Source of the DNA: Chryseobacterium arthrosphaerae
Lineage (GTDB): Bacteria; Bacteroidota; Bacteroidia; Flavobacteriales; Weeksellaceae
DNA: 64,000 bases
Direction of reading: 5' to 3'
NCBI RefSeq assembly: GCF_001684965.1
Contig: NZ_MAYG01000001.1
Span: forward strand, 1 to 64,000
Under the pieces are notes generated by a model. The model was not told the DNA's origin. It was given only the letters and a program-made list of their open reading frames with translations, and did no database searches. Numbering within the stretch: the stretch's first letter is position 1; the number at the start of each line of letters is the position of its first letter. The position numbers and the translations under genes were made by a program. Positions 29,621 through 36,459 of this stretch are shown one piece after another.

Positions 29621-30448
29621 ATGCAAAATTATTTAGAATTCAATTTCAGGATTTCTCCATTACAACCCTGGAACGAGATATTAATGGCAGAACTTATAGA
29701 AATAGGTTTTGACAGCTTTACAGAAGAAATTGACGGAATTTTAGGATATATCCAGACTGATTTGTTCAACGAAGAGCAGCTGAAGGCACTTTCTATCATT
29801 CAAAATGAAAATGTAAAAATTGAATATTCTTTCGAAGAAATGCCGAATATCAACTGGAATGAAGAATGGGAAAAGAATTTCTCCCCGATCAATATTGATG
29901 ATAAAGTACTGATCAGAGCAGAATTCCATGAATCGGTGCCGGGAATTCATGAAATTATCATTCAGCCTAAAATGTCTTTCGGAACAGGGCATCATCCTAC
30001 GACCCATTTGATGATCCAGCAGATGATGGATATTGATTTTAATGGTAAAAAAGTCCTGGATATGGGATGTGGAACCTCCGTATTGGCAATCTATGCAAAA
30101 CAGCAGGGAGCCGGAGATACCAAAGCAATCGATATTGATGAATGGTCTGTAGAGAATTCAAAAGAAAATGCCGTAAGAAACAATGTGGAGCTGGATATTG
30201 AACAGGGAACAGCAGAAAATCTTGGGCAGGAACATTTTGATATTATCCTGGCAAACATCAACAGAAATATTCTTATTTCAGATATTCCAACCTATGTTTC
30301 AGTACTGAATGACGGAGGAAAACTATTACTCTCCGGACTTTGTTTCTTTGATGTAGATGATATTCTTGAGGTTTGCAGAGAGAGCGGTCTTGAGCTGAAA
30401 AAACAATTGCAGCGTGAAGAATGGGTAAGTCTGCTGCTTGAAAAATAA
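29621..30448 (+). CDS. prmA: Ribosomal protein L11 methyltransferase PrmA
   Basis: The 275-residue enzyme has an N-terminal substrate-binding region and a class I SAM methyltransferase domain with motif I VLDMGCGTSVLAIYA, the upstream MSFGTGHHPTTHLMIQQM typical of PrmA, and NINRNIL as motif IV. It trimethylates L11. The ATG at 29621 gives MQNYLEFNFRISPLQPW, the usual flavobacterial start. The next gene begins 12 bases after its stop and is probably co-transcribed. Confidence 0.96.
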   Translation: MQNYLEFNFRISPLQPWNEILMAELIEIGFDSFTEEIDGILGYIQTDLFNEEQLKALSIIQNENVKIEYSFEEMPNINWNEEWEKNFSPINIDDKVLIRAEFHESVPGIHEIIIQPKMSFGTGHHPTTHLMIQQMMDIDFNGKKVLDMGCGTSVLAIYAKQQGAGDTKAIDIDEWSVENSKENAVRNNVELDIEQGTAENLGQEHFDIILANINRNILISDIPTYVSVLNDGGKLLLSGLCFFDVDDILEVCRESGLELKKQLQREEWVSLLLEK

Positions 30449-30459
30449 TAAAAACAGAT

Positions 30460-31305
30460 ATGAAAACTTTTTTGACGGCTTTATTTTTACTGATGCTGCA
30501 GTTGATGACAGCACAGGAAAATGAAATTTATGCAGACGGTGTTTTTGGTTTTGAAGAGAACAAAGCCCAGAAAATTTTTACAGATTGGACGAGAGTCAGA
30601 AAAGACCCGGCTGTGAATGCCCGGATTGTAGATTCATTGCAGACCAATCAGCAGGTTATGATCCTTAAAAAAGAAGAAACTGTTCCCGTTCTGAAGCTGG
30701 GGGAAAGAAAAGCCAATTGGTATAAAATTTCTTACCAGAAAGGAGATACAACTGCTGAAGGATATGTCTGGGGTGGTAATCTTTGTGTAGGCTTTCGTAA
30801 TAAAAACGGTTATGACTTCCTCTTTGGGCTGTCAAAAACAGTGGAAAGAAAAAACAAAGAATATAATGATATTGAAAAGCAGAATATTGCCGGTATAAAA
30901 GTAATGGAGGGCAATACGCTTATAGATGAAGCCTATTTCAATACAGGAAAAGAAGAAGAGTTGAGTACTGCAGCTTTTACTATTGAAAGCAATCATAAAC
31001 TGCAGAATGTAGAATTCACTCTGAAAGCAATGGTTTCCGGAGAAGCATGCGGTGTGGCAACCTACGACCAGTATGTTTTTTTTAAAGATAAGAAGCTGAT
31101 TGTTATTCCGCAATTGATGAATGTAGCTGATGCCGGAGTTTTCTATCATAGTGAAGAATATGTTTTTCCCAATGATAAAGGTGGAATTCCGGGAGCATTT
31201 ATCCTGAAAACAGAAGATATGGAAATGGATGATAAAGACAGGGAAATCAAAAAACATTCTTCCAAGACATATTTGTGGAATGGAAGCATCTATAAACAGA
31301 AATAA
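30460..31305 (+). CDS. Secreted protein with SH3-like domain, function unknown
   Basis: This 281-residue protein has a signal peptide (MKTFLTALFLLMLQLMTAQE). The N-terminal third shows an SH3-like pattern: VRKDPAVNARIVDSLQTNQQ, then LKLGERKANWYKI and GYVWGGNLC. The remaining part is uncharacterised. Bacterial SH3 domains often bind peptidoglycan peptides. It is encoded 12 bases after prmA, with no evident functional link. Secretion is convincing; the role is unknown. Confidence 0.8.
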   Translation: MKTFLTALFLLMLQLMTAQENEIYADGVFGFEENKAQKIFTDWTRVRKDPAVNARIVDSLQTNQQVMILKKEETVPVLKLGERKANWYKISYQKGDTTAEGYVWGGNLCVGFRNKNGYDFLFGLSKTVERKNKEYNDIEKQNIAGIKVMEGNTLIDEAYFNTGKEEELSTAAFTIESNHKLQNVEFTLKAMVSGEACGVATYDQYVFFKDKKLIVIPQLMNVADAGVFYHSEEYVFPNDKGGIPGAFILKTEDMEMDDKDREIKKHSSKTYLWNGSIYKQK

Positions 31306-31325
31306 TTAAATATTCAGATAGAGAT

Positions 31326-31358
31326 AAAAACCGTTGTTTTGACAGCGGTTTTTATTTT
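31326..31358 (+). terminator. Terminator after the SH3-domain gene
   Basis: AAAAACCGTTGT pairs with ACAGCGGTTTTT (one G-U) around a short loop, followed by a T-run. Confidence 0.82.
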
Positions 31359-31518
31359 TTTCCAAAGCCAGAAGAGACTTGTCTACAGTTAATAGATGAT
31401 CGTCAGACATTATTAAATTCTTTTAATAGAAGGTTTTAAGCTTGCAGATCTTTACGGATATAAAAAATAGGATTGGAAATAAACCAACCCTACCCAAACA
31501 TGATTAAGTGTATAGTTA

Positions 31519-31710
31519 AGCCATCAAAAATGGCTACAAGGAATTATAAAGTGCACAAAAAGATTTTTATTGACTCTTAATCGATGTCCCTTAATAATTA
31601 AAACTAACTTTTAACGATCTTCTGATCAAGTTTACAGTAAAATTACCGGGATTTGTAATCTGTCGCTATAAAACATTTGCTGACCCGGTAAAATAAGCCG
31701 GCGAAACGGC
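31519..31710. other. Hairpin-rich non-coding stretch upstream of the tRNA array
   Basis: Three hairpins can be read directly. AGCCAT(CAAAA)ATGGCT lies at 31519-31535. TTACCGGG (31643-31650) pairs with CCCGGTAA (31684-31691) over a 33-base loop. GCCG(GCGAAA)CGGC near 31697-31710 is followed by a T-run, so it could be a terminator. No ORF spans the region. This could be a small RNA, a decayed gene or an element end. The whole gap from 31306 to 31898 otherwise holds only the palindrome at 31761. Confidence 0.4.
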
Positions 31711-31760
31711 ATTTTTATATGATGAAGTGTAGAATGATCATTTTATCTATCATATATCTA

Positions 31761-31792
31761 AACCTGACAGGTTTTTACAACCTGTTAGGTTT
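31761..31792. repeat. Palindromic repeat, family A (second copy)
   Basis: AACCTGACAGGTT (31761-31773) faces AACCTGTTAGGTT (31779-31791) as inverted arms with one mismatch. The core matches the palindromes at 10815 and 49573. Confidence 0.75.
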
Positions 31793-31898
31793 ATTGATCA
31801 GACTAAAAAATCTATGGATCTACGTGGTTTGAAAAGCTACAGAATAAAGAAATTCAAAAGATTTTTTAGATTTATAAAACCTGTAAAGCTTCAGTAAT

Positions 31899-31922
31899 CG
31901 CAGAAGGACTCGAACCTTTCTA
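31899..31922 (-). pseudogene. Vestigial tRNA T-arm fragment
   Basis: On the minus strand the segment reads AAAGGTTCGAGTCCTTCTGC, a tRNA T-arm (five-base stem, TTCGAGT loop). It closely resembles the T-arm of the tRNA-Arg genes that start 57 bases to the right. No acceptor, D or anticodon arm accompanies it, so it is a remnant and not a gene. It may be a leftover of tRNA-array recombination or an attachment site. Confidence 0.45.
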
Positions 31923-31951
31923 TTAACTTCTTTTTTTATAAACAAAAAAAA

Positions 31952-31975
31952 GACTCACAATAAAAATTGTGAGTC
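31952..31975 (-). terminator. Terminator of the first tRNA cluster
   Basis: GACTCACAAT pairs with ATTGTGAGTC around AAAA. On the minus strand it is followed by a long T-run (plus-strand A-run 31944-31951). It sits directly after the tRNA-Arg 3' end. Confidence 0.85.
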
Positions 31976-31978
31976 CTG

Positions 31979-32052
31979 TGAGCGCGAAAGGATTCGAACC
32001 TTTGACCGTCTGCTTAGAAGGCAGATGCTCTATCCAGCTGAGCTACGCACCC
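31979..32052 (-). tRNA. tRNA-Arg (anticodon TCT), copy 1
   Basis: This 74-base tRNA has acceptor arm GGGTGCG, D-arm, anticodon loop CTTCTAA giving TCT, and T-arm AAAGGTTCGAATCCTTT. The CCA is not encoded. It is followed by a terminator and preceded by tRNA-Pro on the same strand. Confidence 0.96.
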
Positions 32053-32070
32053 TTAAAATTTTGAAAAAAG

Positions 32071-32145
32071 TCGGGGCGGCAGGATTCGAACCTGCGACCT
32101 CCTGGTCCCAAACCAGGCGCGATGACCGGACTACGCTACGCCCCG
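32071..32145 (-). tRNA. tRNA-Pro (anticodon TGG), copy 1
   Basis: This 75-base tRNA starts CGGGGCG and has anticodon stem CCTGG with loop TTTGGGA giving TGG, and T-loop TTCGAAT. It lies 18 bases upstream of tRNA-Arg copy 1. A -7-like TATCTTTG (minus strand, 32186-32193) may promote this pair. Confidence 0.96.
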
Positions 32146-32241
32146 ATGAGGTCATCTGTAACGAATTTTACTTCGTTTTGCATTGCAAAGATACAACACT
32201 TTTTGAAACAAAAAACTCACAAGATAACTGTGAGCATTGAG

Positions 32242-32315
32242 TGAGCGCGAAAGGATTCGAACCTTTGACCGTCTGCTTAGAAGGCAGATGCTCTATCCAG
32301 CTGAGCTACGCACCC
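32242..32315 (-). tRNA. tRNA-Arg (anticodon TCT), copy 2
   Basis: The sequence is identical in the tRNA body to copy 1. A hairpin CTCACA/TGTGAG (32216-32234) just downstream on the minus strand, followed by a T-run, is its likely terminator. Confidence 0.96.
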
Positions 32316-32329
32316 TTAAATTTTTTAAG

Positions 32330-32404
32330 TCGGGGCGGCAGGATTCGAACCTGCGACCTCCTGGTCCCAAACCAGGCGCGATGACCGGACTACGCTACGC
32401 CCCG
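32330..32404 (-). tRNA. tRNA-Pro (anticodon TGG), copy 2
   Basis: The body is identical to copy 1. Its upstream flank (on the plus strand, 32417-32460) is also similar to that of copy 1, so the duplication includes the promoter region. A -7-like TACCTTTG on the minus strand lies at 32447-32454. Confidence 0.96.
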
Positions 32405-32626
32405 AGGTGGCCATCAATAACGAATTTTACTTCGTTTTTGCGGTTGCAAAGGTACAATACTTTTTGGAATAAAAAAATAAATTTTAAGATAAATTTTAAT
32501 TAATTTTTTGATGATACTTTTTCATTAACTTTACCCGATTAATAACCATTGACTTACCTTATTTAAAAAAAATGAAGAAAAATTTCCGGTTCTCCCGCCA
32601 GTCCTGCATTTTCTAGGAATATTTTG

Positions 32627-32655
32627 TTTGTGAAAAATACTAATTCCTATATTTG
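32627..32655 (+). promoter_or_regulatory. Promoter of the thermonuclease-family gene
   Basis: TTTG (32627-32630), a 17-base spacer and TATATTTG (32648-32655) match the Bacteroidota -33/-7 consensus. The ATG is five bases downstream, so the mRNA would be nearly leaderless. Confidence 0.6.
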
Positions 32656-32659
32656 TCCC

Positions 32660-33190
32660 ATGAAACGATTAATGTTGATGTATCTGTTTTTCCCGGTATT
32701 AATGTTCTCACAGACCAGCGGAAAAGTGATCAAAATTTCAGATGGGGATACCATTACTTTACTTTTAGAAGGAAACCAACAAAAAAAGCTCAGACTGGCG
32801 GAAGTCGACTGTCCTGAAAACGGTCAGGCATTCGGGAAGAATGCCAAAAAGTTTACTTCTGCCCAGGTGTTTGGTAAAACAGTAAATTTTGTGGAAACCA
32901 CTACAGACCGCTATGGACGTTCCGTTGCCAAAGTATATTATGACGATGGAAAATACCTTTCCAAAGAGCTGATCAAAGCAGGCATGGGGTGGTGGTACTT
33001 CTCTTATTCTAAAGATACCACCTTAGGGAAAGTACAGGAAAAAGCTCAGGCTAAGAAAATTGGCCTCTGGCAGGATGTGAATGCCATGGCTCCCTGGGAA
33101 TACAGGAAAATGAAAAGAGAAGCTTCAAAACTTAAAAAATCCGAAGCATCCAAAAACGAAATCAAAGTAAAAACAAAAGGAGTGATATAA
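32660..33190 (+). CDS. Secreted thermonuclease-family (SNase) nuclease
   Basis: A 176-residue protein has a signal peptide (MKRLMLMYLFFPVLMFSQTS) and an SNase-like OB-fold: GKVIKISDGDTITLL, the catalytic-type LRLAEVDCPE, TTDRYGRSVAKVYYDDGKYLSKELIKAGMGW, and a late GLW segment. SNases cleave DNA and RNA with Ca2+. The open frame begins at 32624, but ATG 32660 provides the signal peptide and follows a good promoter. Confidence 0.93.
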   Translation: MKRLMLMYLFFPVLMFSQTSGKVIKISDGDTITLLLEGNQQKKLRLAEVDCPENGQAFGKNAKKFTSAQVFGKTVNFVETTTDRYGRSVAKVYYDDGKYLSKELIKAGMGWWYFSYSKDTTLGKVQEKAQAKKIGLWQDVNAMAPWEYRKMKREASKLKKSEASKNEIKVKTKGVI

Positions 33191-33203
33191 ATCGCTCCTT
33201 TGT
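33179..33203 (+). terminator. Terminator overlapping the nuclease stop codon
   Basis: GGAGTGAT (33179-33186) pairs with ATCGCTCC (33191-33198, one G-U). The stem includes the stop codon region. Only a short T-run follows, so it is of medium strength. Confidence 0.6.
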
Positions 33204-33254
33204 TGTATTGTGAGTAGTTTATTAACTTCAGTTCAGTTTTAAATTACACTTTTT

Positions 33255-34037
33255 TTATCCGCCTTTCTTTTTGATGAACAGATAAAAACTGACAGCCATC
33301 AATAGAAAAATAGCAGCAATATTGGAATAGTCAAGTCTTTCAAAAGCTGTATTTTCAATGATCAGATTATCAAGTGACTTATAACCGCCTGTATAAATCA
33401 GGAAATCAGAAAATTTCTTCTCATGAATGATGGTGGAGAAAAGTAACAGGAATACTCCGGCTCCGATAGGGTAAATAAAGTTTTTGAAAATAAGGCTTAA
33501 GGTGAACTGTACCATCGCAATTGCAGAAAGGGTAATGAAAAGTTTCAGGAAAACATAAAAAATAACCTCTCTGAAGTCATAATTCTGAAAACCCAGTTCA
33601 GGAAAAGCAATGCCTAAAAAATAGCCGCTCATCAGAAATGCCAGATAGGAGAAGAGAACTGAAAACAGAACAGTGATCTGAATGAACAGAGCCTTTGAAA
33701 AAAAGATCCTGGCCTTTGAAACCGGAAGCGTAAATAGGATCTTATAATTATTATTCCGGTATTCCACATCGCAGCAGGCATGTACAAAAAGGGCGACAAG
33801 AATAGGGAACAGCAGGTAATAGAACATGAATACTGTTTTTCCCAGCATCATCTTCCATGGGTTTGAGGTTCCGTTTGCAGCATCACTTCCGGCACTGATA
33901 ACGTCATAAGCAATATACAGGTCAACCGCAAAAACAATAAGAACAGGCAGCAGAAGTATCCCGAAAATCTCTTTGTTTTTAGACAGTTTATACTGCTCAG
34001 ATGAAAACGCTTTAAAGAAAGTATTGGTATTAGTCAT
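33255..34037 (-). CDS. ABC transporter permease (ABC-2 type)
   Basis: A 260-residue protein has about six transmembrane helices in the ABC-2/BcrB-like arrangement, with a VEYRNNNYKILFTLPVSKARIFFSKALFIQ coupling-loop region. It overlaps the upstream ATPase gene by eight bases, so the two are translationally coupled. With the ATPase at 34030 it forms an exporter of the bacitracin/lantibiotic self-protection type. The substrate is unknown. Confidence 0.88.
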   Translation of the reverse strand: MTNTNTFFKAFSSEQYKLSKNKEIFGILLLPVLIVFAVDLYIAYDVISAGSDAANGTSNPWKMMLGKTVFMFYYLLFPILVALFVHACCDVEYRNNNYKILFTLPVSKARIFFSKALFIQITVLFSVLFSYLAFLMSGYFLGIAFPELGFQNYDFREVIFYVFLKLFITLSAIAMVQFTLSLIFKNFIYPIGAGVFLLLFSTIIHEKKFSDFLIYTGGYKSLDNLIIENTAFERLDYSNIAAIFLLMAVSFYLFIKKKGG

Positions 34038-34932
34038 GTTTCTTGGAAATTAAATGAATGAAGATCTGTTCAAGATTGGAGCTTTGAGATTCCGTATCAT
34101 AGATCTCAATCCCGTTTTGAATAAGGCTCTTTAGAAGAGTATTAAAGCTTTTATCATCAGTGATCTTTACCGATATTTTACCGGAGCTGTTTAACATTGC
34201 GGAAAAAGATTCCTGCAATATAGATAAAGCTTTCTCAGGTTGGTCTACCTTTAGTGTTACTTCTCTTTCAACCTGGTTGAGCAGTTCATTTTTTGTTCCC
34301 TGGAAGATCATTTTCCCACCTTCAATAATCCCGATGTGCGTAGCGGTTTTTTCAAGTTCGCTCAGAATATGGCTCGAAAGAAAAATGGTTTTCCCCTGTT
34401 CATTCAGGTATTGGAACAGCTTTCTCATCTCAAAAATTCCCTGCGGATCAAGTCCGTTGAGTGGTTCATCCAGAATCAGAAGTCTTGGATCATTATAAAT
34501 GGCCATGGCGATGCCCAGGCGTTGTTTCATTCCCATCGACAGGGCACTTGCTTTCTTCTTTTTCTCTTTGTGAAGATCTACCAGTTCCAGAACCTCATCG
34601 ATCCTTTTTGAACCTTTTCCGTAGATAATATCCAGGTATTTCAGGTTTTCAAAAACAGTCAGTTTCGTATAATAGCATGGGGATTCAATAAGATTTCCGG
34701 TGTTGGCAAGGATCTCTGTCCGGTGTTGCTTTAAACTTTTATTCCGGAAAAAAATATTATCATGGTCTGATTCCAAAAGTCCTAACAGCAGCTTGATCGT
34801 GGTTGATTTTCCTGCACCGTTTCTTCCCAGATAGCCATAAATGCTGCCTTCAGGAATATTGAGGCTGATGTTGTTTAAAATGGTTTTAGAACCTATCTTA
34901 TAATTGAGATCTTTGGTTGTAATGCTTTCCAT
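34030..34932 (-). CDS. ABC transporter ATP-binding protein (BcrA-like)
   Basis: This 300-residue ATPase has Walker A GRNGAGKS (residues 36-43), Walker B RLLILDEPLNGLDPQ, and the H-loop LSSHILSE. The signature is LSMGMKQRLGIA, with Met in place of the second position of LSGG, as in BcrA-like drug/lantibiotic exporters. Its C-terminal extension after about residue 220 is also typical of that group. It shares one base with the upstream erythromycin-esterase-like gene and eight bases with the permease gene. Confidence 0.92.
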   Translation of the reverse strand: MESITTKDLNYKIGSKTILNNISLNIPEGSIYGYLGRNGAGKSTTIKLLLGLLESDHDNIFFRNKSLKQHRTEILANTGNLIESPCYYTKLTVFENLKYLDIIYGKGSKRIDEVLELVDLHKEKKKKASALSMGMKQRLGIAMAIYNDPRLLILDEPLNGLDPQGIFEMRKLFQYLNEQGKTIFLSSHILSELEKTATHIGIIEGGKMIFQGTKNELLNQVEREVTLKVDQPEKALSILQESFSAMLNSSGKISVKITDDKSFNTLLKSLIQNGIEIYDTESQSSNLEQIFIHLISKKHD

Positions 34933-36206
34933 TATTTGATGGGTGTTAAAGAAGTATTGGTATCGATGTAGAAAATTCCGTCAAAAAAGCGGCTCCAGAC
35001 TTTCTTCTGGTCTGTTTTCTGGTTGATGGTTGAAGTAAATTCCTTTTTTAAGACAGAAGCATTGGGAACTGCTCTCAGATCGATAAAGAAATAAGGCTCT
35101 TTCATTGCATGGAATGTGTTTTCAATAGCAAGCTTTCCGGGTTTGTCCATCAGTTTTCCTTTAGTATTGAATGAAGCATAGGATGAAAAACCGATCATAT
35201 AAGACGCCTTTCCATATTTATTTTTGATATAAGCTCCCATCGGGCGGTAGTCTTTGCTTTCCTGGTCTGCAAAAGAATGAATGTTGGAACACCATACGAT
35301 GATTTTTTGGTCCTGATAAACAGAATCAATCTGATGGATAAGATTCTGAGCCATTACAGAGTCTCTGAAATGCATACTGGATAGGGTTCCGGATTTATAT
35401 TTTGTCACCTTATGGAAATAATTTTTCATATCATGCAAATACCTTGCATACATCATGTTTTCAGGAGTTTTTTCAAGTTTCATAACAGCTTTTTCAAGCT
35501 GGCTCATCTCATTGAAGAGCTGTTCCTTCTGCTTGCCTTCCAGGGTTCTTCTGGCAAAACCTTCAAACATAAAATTATTAAGCTGATTGATGTATTTGCT
35601 GAAGACCTTGAACGGTTTGAGATCAATATTATTTTTGCTTAAAAACTCCCTAAACAGCTTATTTCTCCTGCCGTAGAGCACATTTCCGCTGAACTGGATG
35701 TCAAATCCTCCAAGCTCTATTGGCTGAGTGGAAGTTTTGGATTTCTGATAGTAACTGATCAGCGGCCGGTTTTCTTTATTATCCCACCAGAAATCAAACA
35801 GTCCGAGCCCTGCGATAGAATTCGAAGGGACCTTCATCGGATGATTTTTCATTTCCTCGTTCATGATCCAGGTATCATATTGCCCGGCTTCATAAAGAAC
35901 TACATTATAACCCAGATTTTCATGGAGATATTGGATCATCCTGCCTTTGGCCTGCATCGTAGCACCGTCGGAGTGGACGTTCTCTCCGAGGATAAGAATC
36001 CTGTTGCCTTTCAGCACGGAATCAAAGATCTTTAAATCACCGTTGTCAGCATGATCCATAGAAATACTTTTTATAGGATGCGTATACCGCCGGACATCCA
36101 TCAGACGCTCCTGCTTTTCTTTCTCAGGAATTTCTTTGAAAACAATTTTATTCAGGAATAAAACGGATATAACAGAAAAGATAAAAATATAAAGAAGTTT
36201 CTTCAT
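34932..36206 (-). CDS. Erythromycin-esterase-family protein, membrane-anchored or secreted
   Basis: This 424-residue protein has an N-terminal hydrophobic segment (MKKLLYIFIFSVISVLFLNK) and the erythromycin-esterase fold: ILILGENVHSDG, then LGYNVVLYEAGQYDTW, LGGFDIQFSG and VWCSNIHSF. Members hydrolyse macrolide lactones or cleave succinoglycan-like targets, and many are uncharacterised. It is the first gene of a three-gene operon, overlapping the ATPase by one base. The context suggests joint handling of an amphiphilic compound. The substrate is inferred only. Confidence 0.85.
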   Translation of the reverse strand: MKKLLYIFIFSVISVLFLNKIVFKEIPEKEKQERLMDVRRYTHPIKSISMDHADNGDLKIFDSVLKGNRILILGENVHSDGATMQAKGRMIQYLHENLGYNVVLYEAGQYDTWIMNEEMKNHPMKVPSNSIAGLGLFDFWWDNKENRPLISYYQKSKTSTQPIELGGFDIQFSGNVLYGRRNKLFREFLSKNNIDLKPFKVFSKYINQLNNFMFEGFARRTLEGKQKEQLFNEMSQLEKAVMKLEKTPENMMYARYLHDMKNYFHKVTKYKSGTLSSMHFRDSVMAQNLIHQIDSVYQDQKIIVWCSNIHSFADQESKDYRPMGAYIKNKYGKASYMIGFSSYASFNTKGKLMDKPGKLAIENTFHAMKEPYFFIDLRAVPNASVLKKEFTSTINQKTDQKKVWSRFFDGIFYIDTNTSLTPIK

Positions 36207-36380
36207 TCATTGGAAATTACAATGTTGCTAATATACCGTTGTTTTTATTTTTATTGTGATAAAAAATAAAAGATTTTGATAGGTAATGAATGGGTTTGAT
36301 CCGAAAAGAATGCCATGTGGAAAATAATGCCAGTTCGTCATTTTTTTCCGGTACCGGTGAATATTTAAGATGGAAAAATA

Positions 36381-36410
36381 AAAAAACTGTCTCAAAAAAA
36401 TGAGACAGCC
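36381..36410 (-). terminator. Terminator of the IgGFc-like gene at 36460
   Basis: CTGTCTCA (36387-36394) pairs with TGAGACAG (36401-36408). On the minus strand it runs into six T (plus-strand A-run 36381-36386). Confidence 0.85.
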
Positions 36411-36459
36411 TCTTTAAACAAAAAGTATTACAAGCCTGATTAGGCAGCATGTATTGTAT

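Noticed and set aside
32025..32503. Two plus-strand ORFs (about 71 and 88 codons) over the tRNA array
   Set aside because: They are antisense translations of the tRNA-Arg and tRNA-Pro genes, and the peptides repeat because the tRNAs are duplicated.
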